Assembly: GCA_902798745.1 (NCBI GenBank)
Contig: CADBXM010000003.1
Coordinates: 1-64,000 of the forward strand
Direction: 5' to 3'
Source of the DNA: an uncultured Eubacteriales bacterium
Lineage (GTDB): Bacteria > Bacillota > Clostridia > Peptostreptococcales > Anaerovoracaceae
Length of the DNA stretch: 64,000 nucleotides
This document shows positions 8,382 through 16,733 of this stretch, one piece after another. The notes under the pieces are model-generated. The model ran no database searches, was not told the origin of the DNA, and saw nothing but the letters and a program-made list of their open reading frames with translations. Position numbers and translations under genes: made by a program. Each line of letters begins with the position of its first letter. The first letter of the stretch is position 1.

Positions 8382-9764
8382 TTATTTGATTCTCTTAACT
8401 AATTCGCCGTATCCCTTGTTGCCGACGAGTTTACCATCTTCCGCCATAACTTCCCCTCTGAGGATCGTGACTACAGGCAGTCCTTTTCCTTTCATGCCGA
8501 CAAACGCGGATAGCTTGTTAACATAATAGAGCGAATCCTCTGTGATCTCCCATTCTTTATCAGGATCGATAATGAGGATATCAGCATCAAATCCAGGGCG
8601 AATATCACCCTTCTTTCCATAAATACCAAATGCCATTGCAGGCTGCTTGGCCATTGCGTTAGCCAGATCGGATGGATCTACTCCGCGGACCGTGACACCT
8701 TCGTGCCATATAGCCTGTACTGAACTCTGAATGCCGCTGCAGCCGCCCCAGACTTCAAAAACGTTTGTGATCTTCTGACCGAGGATCTCATTGTATTTTT
8801 CATCATAGGAGCATGGCGAATGATCAGATGCAAGGCCTGAGAAAGTGCCATTTACGACATAGTCCCAAAGCTCTTCTCTGTCGGCTGCTGTACGAAGCGG
8901 AGGTGCGCATTTGAAGAGCGGACCATTTTCGATCACATCATCTTCGGTAAACGAAAGATAGTGGCTGCATGTTTCTGCGGTAACATCTACTCCGCGAAGC
9001 TGTGCTTCATAGATCCTCTCCGCTACCATTGGATGTGATACATGGCAGATATGAGCCTTGCAGTCCAGTTCCTCGGCGATCGCGATTATTGCTTCAGTTG
9101 CTACGAGCTCTGAAGCAGGTGTCCTTGAATCAAGGAAGTCTCTCCAAGTCAGCTGATCTGCAGGTTTTGAGTCCATCACGTGTTTTTCACGCATCTTGAT
9201 CATGCTGTAGTCTTCACAGTGGAATCCCGCACGGGCATCGCACTCTTTAAGTATCTCCATTGCCTCATATGCCTGTCCATAGGAAAGTGAACTGTAGTCA
9301 GGAGAAACAGGACCAATAAACGACTTGAAAGCTACAACTCCTTTTTCATCGAGAGCTTTCAACTGGTCCAGATTATCAGGAACCAATCCTCCCCAGAAGC
9401 AGTAGTCACAGTATGCTTCCTGGCTTACTTTAGCCTCTTTGATATCAAAGAGTTCCGGCGTAGTCATGGCCGGCTCATTTTGCAACGGCATATCGATGAT
9501 TGTTGTATAGCCTCCAACAATTGCGCCAGCAGTACCATGCTCATAATCCTCTCTCCATTCAAATCCGGGATCATTGAGATGAGCATGTGTATCGATCGCT
9601 CCAGGGAATACATATTTGCCTGCCGCATCGATAACTTTTGATGCTTCCGGCTCGATCCCCTCTGAAAGGACTGCTGCAATCTTACCGTCTTTGATCGCAA
9701 CATTGCCTTTTTCGATCAGCTCTGGCGTTACGATCTGTCCGTTTTTGATTAAAAGATCATACAT
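8382..9764 (-). CDS. allB: Allantoinase
   Basis: A 460-residue amidohydrolase of the cyclic-amidohydrolase family. Metal-site residues are visible: HAH (His60, His62), the carbamylated lysine in AFKSFI (Lys147), His182 in GFHCED, His238/His241 in HICH, and Asp314 in SDHSPC. The SDHSPC motif and the absence of the usual D-hydantoinase SDH variant favour allantoinase over dihydropyrimidinase. It would hydrolyse allantoin to allantoate in the cytoplasm. The ATG has a good AGGAGG site. It heads a two-gene unit with the NCS1 permease and is divergent from an M20 amidohydrolase, which fits a pathway role. A related hydantoinase activity cannot be excluded. Confidence 0.9.
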   Translation of the reverse strand: MYDLLIKNGQIVTPELIEKGNVAIKDGKIAAVLSEGIEPEASKVIDAAGKYVFPGAIDTHAHLNDPGFEWREDYEHGTAGAIVGGYTTIIDMPLQNEPAMTTPELFDIKEAKVSQEAYCDYCFWGGLVPDNLDQLKALDEKGVVAFKSFIGPVSPDYSSLSYGQAYEAMEILKECDARAGFHCEDYSMIKMREKHVMDSKPADQLTWRDFLDSRTPASELVATEAIIAIAEELDCKAHICHVSHPMVAERIYEAQLRGVDVTAETCSHYLSFTEDDVIENGPLFKCAPPLRTAADREELWDYVVNGTFSGLASDHSPCSYDEKYNEILGQKITNVFEVWGGCSGIQSSVQAIWHEGVTVRGVDPSDLANAMAKQPAMAFGIYGKKGDIRPGFDADILIIDPDKEWEITEDSLYYVNKLSAFVGMKGKGLPVVTILRGEVMAEDGKLVGNKGYGELVKRIK

Positions 9765-9802
9765 CTGGCCTTCCTCCTATTGGTTTTTAACATTTTAAAA
9801 TA

Positions 9803-9818
9803 GGTTTATCGGTTTTTA
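9803..9818 (+). promoter_or_regulatory. Operator-like site at the allB transcription start
   Basis: GGTTTATCGGTTTTTA matches the site at 17572-17587 (GGTTAACCGATTTTTA) at 13 of 16 positions. It lies 2 bp downstream of the allB -10 box and so would cover the transcription start. Repression by the XRE-GntR regulator is inferred. Confidence 0.5.
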
Positions 9819-9820
9819 GC

Positions 9821-9849
9821 ATAATACCACAACATTCATTTTGATGCAA
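9821..9849 (-). promoter_or_regulatory. Sigma-A type promoter of allB and permease
   Basis: On the minus strand TTGCAT (9844-9849) and TATTAT (9821-9826) are separated by exactly 17 nt, reading toward allB. Confidence 0.65.
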
Positions 9850-9986
9850 TAAAGATTTGATAATTAAATGTCATTTTTATACCGTAAAACATTTGGAAAC
9901 TCAATAATTCTGTCTAGTTTCCCAAAAACCCTCCTTTTTTTCATTTTTTGTTATCATTTTTGATCGATTTCCTTGTTGTATATTAT

Positions 9987-10002
9987 TAAAAAAGGGTTGA
10001 CC
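9987..10002 (-). promoter_or_regulatory. Operator-like site over the -35 box of the M20/ETF operon
   Basis: On the minus strand the site reads GGTCAACCCTTTTTTA, matching the 17572 site at 13 of 16 positions. It overlaps the -35 hexamer TTGACC of the plus-strand promoter, a classic repressor position. The assignment to a specific regulator is inferred. Confidence 0.5.
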
Positions 10003-10025
10003 AATTTGTATCAATATACTATTAT
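9997..10025 (+). promoter_or_regulatory. Sigma-A type promoter of the M20/FAD/ETF operon
   Basis: TTGACC (9997-10002), a 17-nt spacer and TATTAT (10020-10025) form a near-consensus promoter about 75 nt before the TTG start codon. Confidence 0.7.
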
Positions 10026-10101
10026 GAATATATAATATGAAAGCAACATAGGAATGCAGGTGTCCTTGTTCAATATCTGCATTTTAAAGGAGGTCGATTC
10101 T

Positions 10102-11349
10102 TTGGATCAGAAAGCCAGCGCAAAAAATCTCGAGAAGTGGATCGAAGAACTGGATCAGTTCAACCAGACTCCTGGAAACGGCACCACCCGCCCTGTATAT
10201 ACTAAGGAAGATATGGAAGCCCGTCGGTACGTGCGTGACCTGATGAGTTCTGTCGGCCTTGAAGTCACAGAAGACAATGCAGGAAACCTTTTTGGGGTAC
10301 TTCCGGGCGAAGATCCGTCGCTTGATCCTGTATGGACAGGTTCGCACATTGACACTGTTCCAAACGGCGGCAAATACGATGGTATCGCAGGCGTTTTCGC
10401 CGGCATCGAAGCGCTCCGCATGATCAAAGAGAGCGGCGCTCCTCACAAAAGAAACCTCTCTGTAAATGTATATTCCGGCGAAGAAATGAGCCGTTTCGGA
10501 GTATGTTGCATCGGCAGCCGCGCCATATCAGGCAGACTTCATCTGGAAGATTTGAAGGCTCATTCAGAACCTTCGGGTAAAAGTCTGTACGAGGCTCTCA
10601 AAGACGCGGGGTACCAGCCTGACTCTTTTGATCAGGAGTTTCCTTGCAAGACTCCAGTCTACGCAAGCCTGGAGCTTCATATCGAACAGAACGATGTGCT
10701 GGAAAAGGCAGAACTCCCCGTCGGCATAGTTACCGGGATCTGCGCACCTACCAATCTGGTAGTGGAAGTCTTCGGCGTTCAGTCCCACGCAGGCGGAACC
10801 AGCATGACTGCCCGTAGGGACGCTTATATGGCGGCCGCGGAGATATCACTTCTTCTTGAACGTCTCGCGCTTGAATCTGACAGCATGTATATCACAGGCA
10901 CGGTCGGAGAAATGGCTCTTGAGCCTAATGCGGCTAATGTCATTCCGGGCCACGTCACCTTCTCGGTCGACATCCGTTCCGTCGCGCTTGAAGACAAAGA
11001 CGCTCTTCTGGAAAAGTTTTTCTCCGGCATCAAGGAGATCGAAGAGCGCAGAAAAGTACGCGTCACTACTGAAATGATGAATCACGACAAGGCTGTTATC
11101 TGTGACAAGCACATCGTAGAGCTTGCCCGCGAAGTCGCGACAGACCTTGACATACCGGTCATGGACATCGTCAGCGGACCTTACCACGACAGTCTGATGC
11201 TCGGGGACATTACTAACGTCGGCATGATCTTCGTTCCAAGCAAGGACGGTATCAGCCATAACAAGGCGGAATGGACCAGCATCGAAGATATCGCGAGAGG
11301 CACAGACATCCTGGCCAATACTTTACTAAAACTGGCGAACGAAGCCTGA
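10102..11349 (+). CDS. M20-family amidohydrolase (allantoate/ureidoglycolate amidohydrolase-like)
   Basis: A 415-residue zinc amidohydrolase of the AllC/N-carbamoyl-amino-acid hydrolase group. Metal ligands sit at the family spacing: GSHIDT (His82), KYDG (Asp93), SGEE (Glu127/128), ELHIEQ (His193) and PYHDS (His362). I choose the TTG at 10102 because a perfect AAAGGAGG lies 8 nt upstream; the ATG at 10054 has no ribosome site and adds 16 unusual residues. It diverges from the second M20 enzyme at 15423-16664: the dimer-domain motif is FGVQSHAGG rather than HGRADHAGT, and EQND replaces EQGP. It heads an operon with an FAD oxidoreductase and EtfBA. It may act after allantoate, on ureidoglycine or ureidoglycolate (inference). 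Confidence 0.82.
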   Translation: MDQKASAKNLEKWIEELDQFNQTPGNGTTRPVYTKEDMEARRYVRDLMSSVGLEVTEDNAGNLFGVLPGEDPSLDPVWTGSHIDTVPNGGKYDGIAGVFAGIEALRMIKESGAPHKRNLSVNVYSGEEMSRFGVCCIGSRAISGRLHLEDLKAHSEPSGKSLYEALKDAGYQPDSFDQEFPCKTPVYASLELHIEQNDVLEKAELPVGIVTGICAPTNLVVEVFGVQSHAGGTSMTARRDAYMAAAEISLLLERLALESDSMYITGTVGEMALEPNAANVIPGHVTFSVDIRSVALEDKDALLEKFFSGIKEIEERRKVRVTTEMMNHDKAVICDKHIVELAREVATDLDIPVMDIVSGPYHDSLMLGDITNVGMIFVPSKDGISHNKAEWTSIEDIARGTDILANTLLKLANEA

Positions 11350-11390
11350 ATCATATTTTTCTCACCAGTATATAGAAAGGAAAGATTATT

Positions 11391-12557
11391 ATGGAAAAGA
11401 AAAAAATCGCTATAATTGGCGGAGGAATCGCCGGCGCAGCTCTTGGTTTCAACCTGAGTCTCTATGATGATGCCGATATCACTCTCTACGAAAAGAATCG
11501 CATCGGCTGCGGAACTACCGCAAAATCCGCCGGAACGGTATGTCTGTTTGACGACTCACTGAAGAATCGTTATTGGGACGTTCGTCTGTATGGATTCGAG
11601 ACTTATCTCAAAATGGAAAAGGAAAAACCTGGTTCCGCCGGATTCGACAAGACAGGAACACTCGTCTGCGCAACAGATGAAGAAGTCGAAAAGACGATCA
11701 AGGCCGGAATCGCACTTGCCAAGTCCGCAGGATACACAGGTGAGTACATAACAGATAAGGCCCGCATCAAAGAGATCCTCCCATCACTGAACGTAGACTC
11801 CATCCTCGGAGCCGGCTACACACAGGATGACGGTTACTTCGATGGAACAATGATCTCCAACACATTTGCTGAGAAGATGGAAGCAAACGGCGCTTGCATC
11901 AAGCGCGGCGTTGAAGTCGTTAAGATCAATACAGAAGGCGGAGTTGCCAAGTCAGTTGAGACTTCCGAGGGCGAGAAAGTTGATTTCGATGTGATCGTAG
12001 ACTGCACAGGTCCTTGGAGCCGCTTCACAGGAGAGCTGGTTGGCCTCGATGTTCCTATCTGGCACACAAAGGCTGAGGCATTCTTCCTCGTACCTCCTGA
12101 AAAGAAGCTTGACTACGTATTCCCTGTTCTGAAGTTCCCTGCATTCTATGCATTGAGAGCCGGTGACAACGTATTCATCTGCAAGTCCCACCTCTCCATG
12201 AACCTGGATGATCCAATGCACGCAGGCCAGTGGGATCCTGATAAGCTTCCACAGGTTGGCGGAACAGATGATTACTTCATCGACTTCCTCTTCGACCAGA
12301 TGGAAGAGAACGTTCCAGGACTCGCAGACAGCGGACTCGCTTCTTCATGGCTGTCCTATCGTGCTGAGCCAAGAGACTTCCTCCCTATCCTCGGAGAGAC
12401 TCCTGTCGAGAACTACTTCCTCTGCACAGGATTCGGCGGAAACGGCGTCATCGAAGCACCGGCGGCAACCAGAGATATGGCTAAACTGATCATGCGCGGA
12501 GAGAGCACAATGCTGCTCGAAGAGTGGGCATTCTCCCGTCTCATTGAGGAGGCATAA
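11391..12557 (+). CDS. FAD-dependent amine/2-hydroxy acid oxidoreductase (DAO family)
   Basis: A 388-residue flavoprotein with an N-terminal dinucleotide fold (GGGIAGAALG, residues 10-19, followed by YEKN) and a C-terminal FAD loop (LCTGFGGNG) typical of the DAO/glycine oxidase/sarcosine oxidase family. It is followed after 3 nt by etfB and then etfA, so electrons from its substrate probably go to this electron-transfer flavoprotein rather than to oxygen, as suits an anaerobe. The substrate is unknown. Candidates from context are glycine-like, ureidoglycine or ureidoglycolate intermediates of allantoin breakdown (inference). The ribosome site AGAAAGGAAAG lies upstream of the ATG. Confidence 0.82.
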   Translation: MEKKKIAIIGGGIAGAALGFNLSLYDDADITLYEKNRIGCGTTAKSAGTVCLFDDSLKNRYWDVRLYGFETYLKMEKEKPGSAGFDKTGTLVCATDEEVEKTIKAGIALAKSAGYTGEYITDKARIKEILPSLNVDSILGAGYTQDDGYFDGTMISNTFAEKMEANGACIKRGVEVVKINTEGGVAKSVETSEGEKVDFDVIVDCTGPWSRFTGELVGLDVPIWHTKAEAFFLVPPEKKLDYVFPVLKFPAFYALRAGDNVFICKSHLSMNLDDPMHAGQWDPDKLPQVGGTDDYFIDFLFDQMEENVPGLADSGLASSWLSYRAEPRDFLPILGETPVENYFLCTGFGGNGVIEAPAATRDMAKLIMRGESTMLLEEWAFSRLIEEA

Positions 12558-12560
12558 AAG

Positions 12561-13340
12561 ATGAAAATCGCAGTATGTGTTAAACACGTTCCGACTTCTG
12601 AGAACGTGCAGATCGATGAAAATAACAATCTGGTCCGTGATACTGCGGAATCGGATACTAACCCTTGCGACCTGAACGCGATGGAGTTTGCTCTTCAGCT
12701 GAAGCAGCAGACTGAAGGCACTATCGACGTTTATTCCATGGGTCCTGATATCGCTCTGGCTTCCCTGAAGAAATGTCTTGCCATCGGCGCCGATCAGACC
12801 TATCTGATCTCAGGCCGTAAATTCGCAGGCGGAGACACACTGGGCACCGCCCGCGTTCTGGCTAAGGCTATCGAGGACAATGGTCCATACGATGTTATCT
12901 TCACCGGAAACGAGTCTTCCGACGGCGGAACAGGCCAGGTCGGTCCTATGATCGCAGAGATCCTGTCCATGCCGGATGTAAGCGAGACTGTATCTATCGA
13001 AGCCAAAGACGACAAGACTTTGGAGATCAGAAAGAATGTCGGTGACGGCAATCTCGTCCTTAAGGTCAAAACGCCTGTACTCGTTACTGTACCATTCGGA
13101 TGCAACGAGCCTACCCTGCCTACGCTCCGTACACAGCGCAAGGCAAACAGAGCTGAGATCCCTGTGATCGATGAATCGATGGTGGATCTTGACGAAAATC
13201 TTATCGGTAAGCCAGGCGCGCTTTCCATAGTCACGACTGTATCATCAGCATCTGCCGGAAGAACGGCAGAAGAGCTGGTAGGCAGCTTCGAGGAAATCGC
13301 AGCACGTATGGATGAACTTGTAGAAGAAGGGAGGGCGTAA
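12561..13340 (+). CDS. etfB: Electron transfer flavoprotein subunit beta
   Basis: A 259-residue EtfB/FixA protein. It opens with the family start KIAVCVKHVP, has the nucleotide-binding loop TGNESSDGGTGQVGP (about residues 115-129) and the conserved recognition region around PTLPTLRTQRKANRAEIP. It pairs with EtfA to hold FAD and AMP (or a second FAD) and to carry electrons from a dehydrogenase. The GAGGAGG ribosome site lies inside the end of the upstream FAD oxidoreductase gene, so the genes are coupled. Whether this ETF is bifurcating cannot be decided by eye. Confidence 0.93.
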   Translation: MKIAVCVKHVPTSENVQIDENNNLVRDTAESDTNPCDLNAMEFALQLKQQTEGTIDVYSMGPDIALASLKKCLAIGADQTYLISGRKFAGGDTLGTARVLAKAIEDNGPYDVIFTGNESSDGGTGQVGPMIAEILSMPDVSETVSIEAKDDKTLEIRKNVGDGNLVLKVKTPVLVTVPFGCNEPTLPTLRTQRKANRAEIPVIDESMVDLDENLIGKPGALSIVTTVSSASAGRTAEELVGSFEEIAARMDELVEEGRA

Positions 13341-13341
13341 A

Positions 13342-14298
13342 ATGGGAGCTATAGGAATCTTTGCGGAGATCATAGATAACGCTGTAAGCAATTCGATCGG
13401 CTCAATGGTTGAATTCGGACTTAAAGTAAAAGAAGCTTCCGGCGAAGAACTCGTACTGTTCGCAGTCGGTAATGATCTCAAAGAAAAAGAAGCAGACCTG
13501 AAAGCTGCCGGCGTTGACCGCCTTGTCCTTATGGAGGTTCCTGGCGTGAGCTATGTACAGACAGACAGACTGTCCTGTGCAGTAGCAGATCTTCTGGACA
13601 AAGTTGAGTTCTCGACAATACTGGTACCTGCAAGCCACACAGCTCGCTCGCTGTTCGCCAGAGTCGCCATGAAGAAGAACATCGGTATGACAGCAGACTG
13701 TACGGATCTTGATACCGAGATCATCGATGGAAAGCCTGTAGTCCACCAGATCAAGCCTTCATTCGGCGCTCAGATCATGGTCACCTGCGATGTTGAAGGA
13801 GATTGCGAGATCATCACAATGAGAACAGACGACCAGGTAGTTCCTGAACTCGGTGGTGACCCTGTTGTCGAGTATGTGGAATTCAGCGGTGCTGATTCTG
13901 CTATCGAAGTCGTAGACTTTGAGAAGAACGACAGTGTCAACAGCCTCCACAGCGCAGAGGTTGTCGTATGCGCAGGAAGAGGCGCAATGGACGAAGAGCG
14001 TTTCGAGATGGTCAAGCAGTATGCTGAGAAGATCGGCGCTGTAGTCGCAGGAAGCCGTCCAATGGCAGACAACGGCTGGATCCCATTTGAGAATCAGGTT
14101 GGTCAGTCCGGTACGGTCATCCGTCCAAAGGTAGCCATCACATTCGGTGTCTCAGGCGCTATCCAGTTTACGGAAGGTCTCAAAGGAAATCCGCTTATCA
14201 TCGCGGTCAATTCCGACGAGCATGCTCCTATCTTCGGATTTGCGGATTACGCAGTCATAGCGGATATGAGCGAAGTACTGCCTGCACTGCTGAAGTGA
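13342..14298 (+). CDS. etfA: Electron transfer flavoprotein subunit alpha
   Basis: A 318-residue EtfA/FixB protein. The C-terminal FAD domain shows the family pattern VVCAGRG, GSRPMADNGWIP, NQVGQSG, GVSGAIQF and AVNSDEHAPIF, all FAD-contacting segments in known ETFs. It starts 1 nt after the etfB stop with a GGGAGGG site. Together with EtfB and the FAD oxidoreductase it forms a dedicated electron-transfer module inside the allantoin island. A strong terminator follows at 14324-14350, so the operon is M20 enzyme, oxidoreductase, etfB, etfA. Confidence 0.95.
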   Translation: MGAIGIFAEIIDNAVSNSIGSMVEFGLKVKEASGEELVLFAVGNDLKEKEADLKAAGVDRLVLMEVPGVSYVQTDRLSCAVADLLDKVEFSTILVPASHTARSLFARVAMKKNIGMTADCTDLDTEIIDGKPVVHQIKPSFGAQIMVTCDVEGDCEIITMRTDDQVVPELGGDPVVEYVEFSGADSAIEVVDFEKNDSVNSLHSAEVVVCAGRGAMDEERFEMVKQYAEKIGAVVAGSRPMADNGWIPFENQVGQSGTVIRPKVAITFGVSGAIQFTEGLKGNPLIIAVNSDEHAPIFGFADYAVIADMSEVLPALLK

Positions 14299-14323
14299 TA
14301 ACATTGATTTCAAACAATACTAC

Positions 14324-14350
14324 AATACCCCGGGATGATCCCGGGGTATT
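14324..14350 (+). terminator. Terminator of the ETF operon
   Basis: AATACCCCGGGA pairs with TCCCGGGGTATT across a 3-nt TGA loop and is followed by TATTATCC. The stem is very GC-rich and nearly symmetric, so it may also protect the convergent minus-strand gene ending at 14396. Confidence 0.85.
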
Positions 14351-14395
14351 TATTATCCGCTTTTATTTTCTGTTTTATGATCCCATCCTGTTGTA

Positions 14396-15430
14396 TCAGA
14401 TCGGAAGCTGTTCCTCCACTGCCTTGAATGAATACCTGCCTCTTGAATTTATAAGATGCTGCCTCATTGCGGCGACAGCAAGTTCCTTATCCTGACTGAT
14501 TATCGCACCGTATATCTTTCTATGCTCTGAATAAACATCATGCAGCTGGGTATCATCGGAAAGACCCGATTCACTGACTCGGTGCATAAGGTTACGGATA
14601 GTCTGCAGCATGGACAGAACGATCTTGTTCCCGGAACACTCTGCGATACAGGAGTGGAACTCCATATCCTGCTCAAGCGCAGAAGCGAAGTCGTGCCCTT
14701 TGTAGCTCCAGTACATCTTGTTATATACAGATGTGAGTTTTGCCAAAAGAAGCTCATCGTTGCATCCGGCTGCAAGCTCAACGGATTTTAATTCCAGCAT
14801 CTCTCTGATCACGAGGATCTCTTCGATCTGGCTTGCGTCCATGAAAAGCGACCAGGAAAGAGGAACAGAAAACACTCTGCTCTCTTGCCCTACGAGATAC
14901 ATCCCCTGCCCCATACGGATATCGATCATTCCGAGGATATTGAGAACTTTCAGCGCCTCTCTGATGGCTGAACGGCTTACGTCCATTCTGGCAGCCAATT
15001 CCCTGTCTGTTTCGATCCTGTCTCCGCGGTTAAGCCTGCCCGACATTATTTCATCAGCGAAATACAGAGTCAGTCTGTCCACTAACTGCGCAATGGTGCC
15101 CTGCGCTTTATTATCGCCTTTGATCCAGTTTTTCATCTGCTCATTAGTCGAAGCCGCTGCCTCAACAGCGTCACCGAATTCCCTTGGTGAAAGAGAAAAG
15201 ATAAGCGGATCGAGCCCAAGATGTTCACATATTCTATTGACCGTATTTACAAGATGTATGCCACCTTTCGACTCGAGATTCGAATAGGTGGCAACACTCA
15301 TAGTAATTTCACCGCTGTCATCAGTCATAAACTCCTCAAGGAACTGCCTCTGGGTCATGTTCAGCATAAGGCGGAATCGCTTCAGGTTTTCTGCTTTGAT
15401 CTGATCAGCTGTATTATTGTTTTTATTCAT
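14396..15430 (-). CDS. Transcription regulator with XRE and GntR/FCD (FadR-type) domains
   Basis: A 344-residue regulator with two DNA-binding modules. Residues about 12-75 form an XRE/Cro-type helix-turn-helix (LNMTQRQFLEEF then MSVATYSNLESKG). Residues about 112-180 form a GntR winged helix (TDRELAARMDVSRSAIREAL, then GMYLV). Residues about 200-335 form an FCD ligand domain with the usual metal-binding set Asp255/His259 (DMEFHS), His303 and His325. FCD regulators bind carboxylic acid effectors, so an allantoin-pathway acid such as allantoate or glyoxylate is a reasonable guess. Its start overlaps the end of the second M20 gene by 8 nt. It is the best candidate to bind the four shared sites in the island (inference). 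Confidence 0.88.
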   Translation of the reverse strand: MNKNNNTADQIKAENLKRFRLMLNMTQRQFLEEFMTDDSGEITMSVATYSNLESKGGIHLVNTVNRICEHLGLDPLIFSLSPREFGDAVEAAASTNEQMKNWIKGDNKAQGTIAQLVDRLTLYFADEIMSGRLNRGDRIETDRELAARMDVSRSAIREALKVLNILGMIDIRMGQGMYLVGQESRVFSVPLSWSLFMDASQIEEILVIREMLELKSVELAAGCNDELLLAKLTSVYNKMYWSYKGHDFASALEQDMEFHSCIAECSGNKIVLSMLQTIRNLMHRVSESGLSDDTQLHDVYSEHRKIYGAIISQDKELAVAAMRQHLINSRGRYSFKAVEEQLPI

Positions 15431-16664
15431 CTAATAAACGCTCCACAAGCTCTGTCATCAGAACCGTGGCTTTCGCTAAGTCTCCGTACTCGCTGAACTC
15501 TACCGGAGCATGGCTTCTTCCGTCCTTGCTTCCTACAAACAGCATCACTGTAGGCAGCTCCTGTCCGATCTCAAGAGAGTCATGTCCCGCTCCGCTTGGG
15601 AGACGCATATATGAGAACTGTTTCTCCTTGCATGCCTCTTCCAGAATGTCCAGCATGTATGGATCCAACTCGACCGGCTCAATAACCAATTTAGTGTCCA
15701 TCTCATAGGTTCCGCCCATGATCTTACACTCACGATCCAAAGCCGCACGAATCCTTCTGACAATGTCGTTAATATTATCATTATTCATTGAACGGATGTC
15801 AACTGAGAACTCGCAAGCCTCAGCAATGATATTCATGCCGCATGGCTTGACGTCGATCACGCCGACAGTTGCAACTGTACCATCTGCTTTCTCTCTCGCC
15901 CAGTCAGCGATCTTGCTGATCACTTTCGTAGCGGTATCTACAGCATCCATTCTCATATCCATCGGCGTAGTACCTGCATGGTCTGCACGTCCATGAACCG
16001 TGATCACGTAGCGCTGGATGCCAACGATACCGGTCACCAGACCTATCTCGAGCTTCTTCTGATCCAGTACCGGACCCTGCTCGATATGTGCCTCGATGAA
16101 TCTGCCGATGCTACCCGGCTCCCAAGCAGCGTCTGTGATTTTTTCAGGTACCAGACCATAACCGACCATAGCGTCATAAATAGATACTCCGTCCTGATCC
16201 TTAAACCGTCTGCAGTATTCTACATCACGATGTCCCATCATAGCTCCGGAACCAAAGTATCCTGTCCCGAAACGCATGCCCTCTTCATCATTGAATCCGA
16301 CAACTACGAGATCTCTCTTGTGAGGGATGCCCTTTTCTGCTATCAGGCGGGCCATTTCTATAGAGCAGACAACGCCACCTATACCATCGTAGTTTCCTCC
16401 GTTCACAACGGAATCGTAATGGGATCCGCTCATCACGCATGGTGCATTCGGATCAGTTCCTCTCAGGATACCGAACACATTGCCGGCAGCATCCTCGAAG
16501 ACTTCGAGACCTATATCCTGCATGACTCCTTTCAGATAATCGACTGCTCCTCTTGCTTCCTTAGTGAACGGGAGTCTTGTGCAGCCGTTTCCCGGTGTTG
16601 ATGTAAATTGCTTCAGTGATCCCAGATTATGCGAAATCCGGCTAGTAATTGTATCAATGTCCAT
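15423..16664 (-). CDS. allC: Allantoate amidohydrolase
   Basis: A 413-residue M20 amidohydrolase with all expected metal ligands: GSHYDS (His82), NYDG (Asp93), DEEGMRFG (Glu127/128), EAHIEQGP (His193) and GAGHDS (His361). It also has the substrate/dimerisation motif HGRADHAGTTPM. It fits AllC well: allantoate to ureidoglycine plus CO2 and ammonia in the cytoplasm. The closely related N-carbamoyl-L-amino acid hydrolases share these motifs, so context decides the call. It lies downstream of the ureidoglycine aminohydrolase gene, with a terminator-like hairpin between them, and upstream of the regulator. Confidence 0.85.
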   Translation of the reverse strand: MDIDTITSRISHNLGSLKQFTSTPGNGCTRLPFTKEARGAVDYLKGVMQDIGLEVFEDAAGNVFGILRGTDPNAPCVMSGSHYDSVVNGGNYDGIGGVVCSIEMARLIAEKGIPHKRDLVVVGFNDEEGMRFGTGYFGSGAMMGHRDVEYCRRFKDQDGVSIYDAMVGYGLVPEKITDAAWEPGSIGRFIEAHIEQGPVLDQKKLEIGLVTGIVGIQRYVITVHGRADHAGTTPMDMRMDAVDTATKVISKIADWAREKADGTVATVGVIDVKPCGMNIIAEACEFSVDIRSMNNDNINDIVRRIRAALDRECKIMGGTYEMDTKLVIEPVELDPYMLDILEEACKEKQFSYMRLPSGAGHDSLEIGQELPTVMLFVGSKDGRSHAPVEFSEYGDLAKATVLMTELVERLLDE

Positions 16665-16691
16665 CTGTTGCTCCTCTTTACTTCATCTGAT

Positions 16692-16723
16692 AAAAAAAGC
16701 AGAGCGATGTAAAACCGCTCTGC
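16692..16723 (-). terminator. Terminator between allE and allC
   Basis: On the minus strand GCAGAGCG and CGCTCTGC form an 8-bp stem followed by TTTTTTTA. I see no clear separate promoter in the 69-bp gap, so it may act as a partial terminator that lowers expression of allC and the regulator relative to allE. Confidence 0.85.
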
Positions 16724-16733
16724 CAGTGCTCAC

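Larger units (their letters stand above)
9765..10101. promoter_or_regulatory. Divergent control region between allB and the M20/ETF operon
   Basis: This AT-rich 337-bp gap contains no convincing gene. It holds a minus-strand promoter for allB, a plus-strand promoter for the M20/FAD/ETF operon, two operator-like sites (9803-9818 and 9987-10002) and the ribosome site AAAGGAGG (10086-10093). The centre (about 9850-9985) has no feature I can name beyond poly-T and poly-A tracts. Confidence 0.75.

Noticed and set aside
12561..14298. Calling the EtfBA pair electron-bifurcating
   Set aside because: Distinguishing bifurcating from ordinary ETF needs alignment of the second flavin site. I could not decide this from motifs alone.
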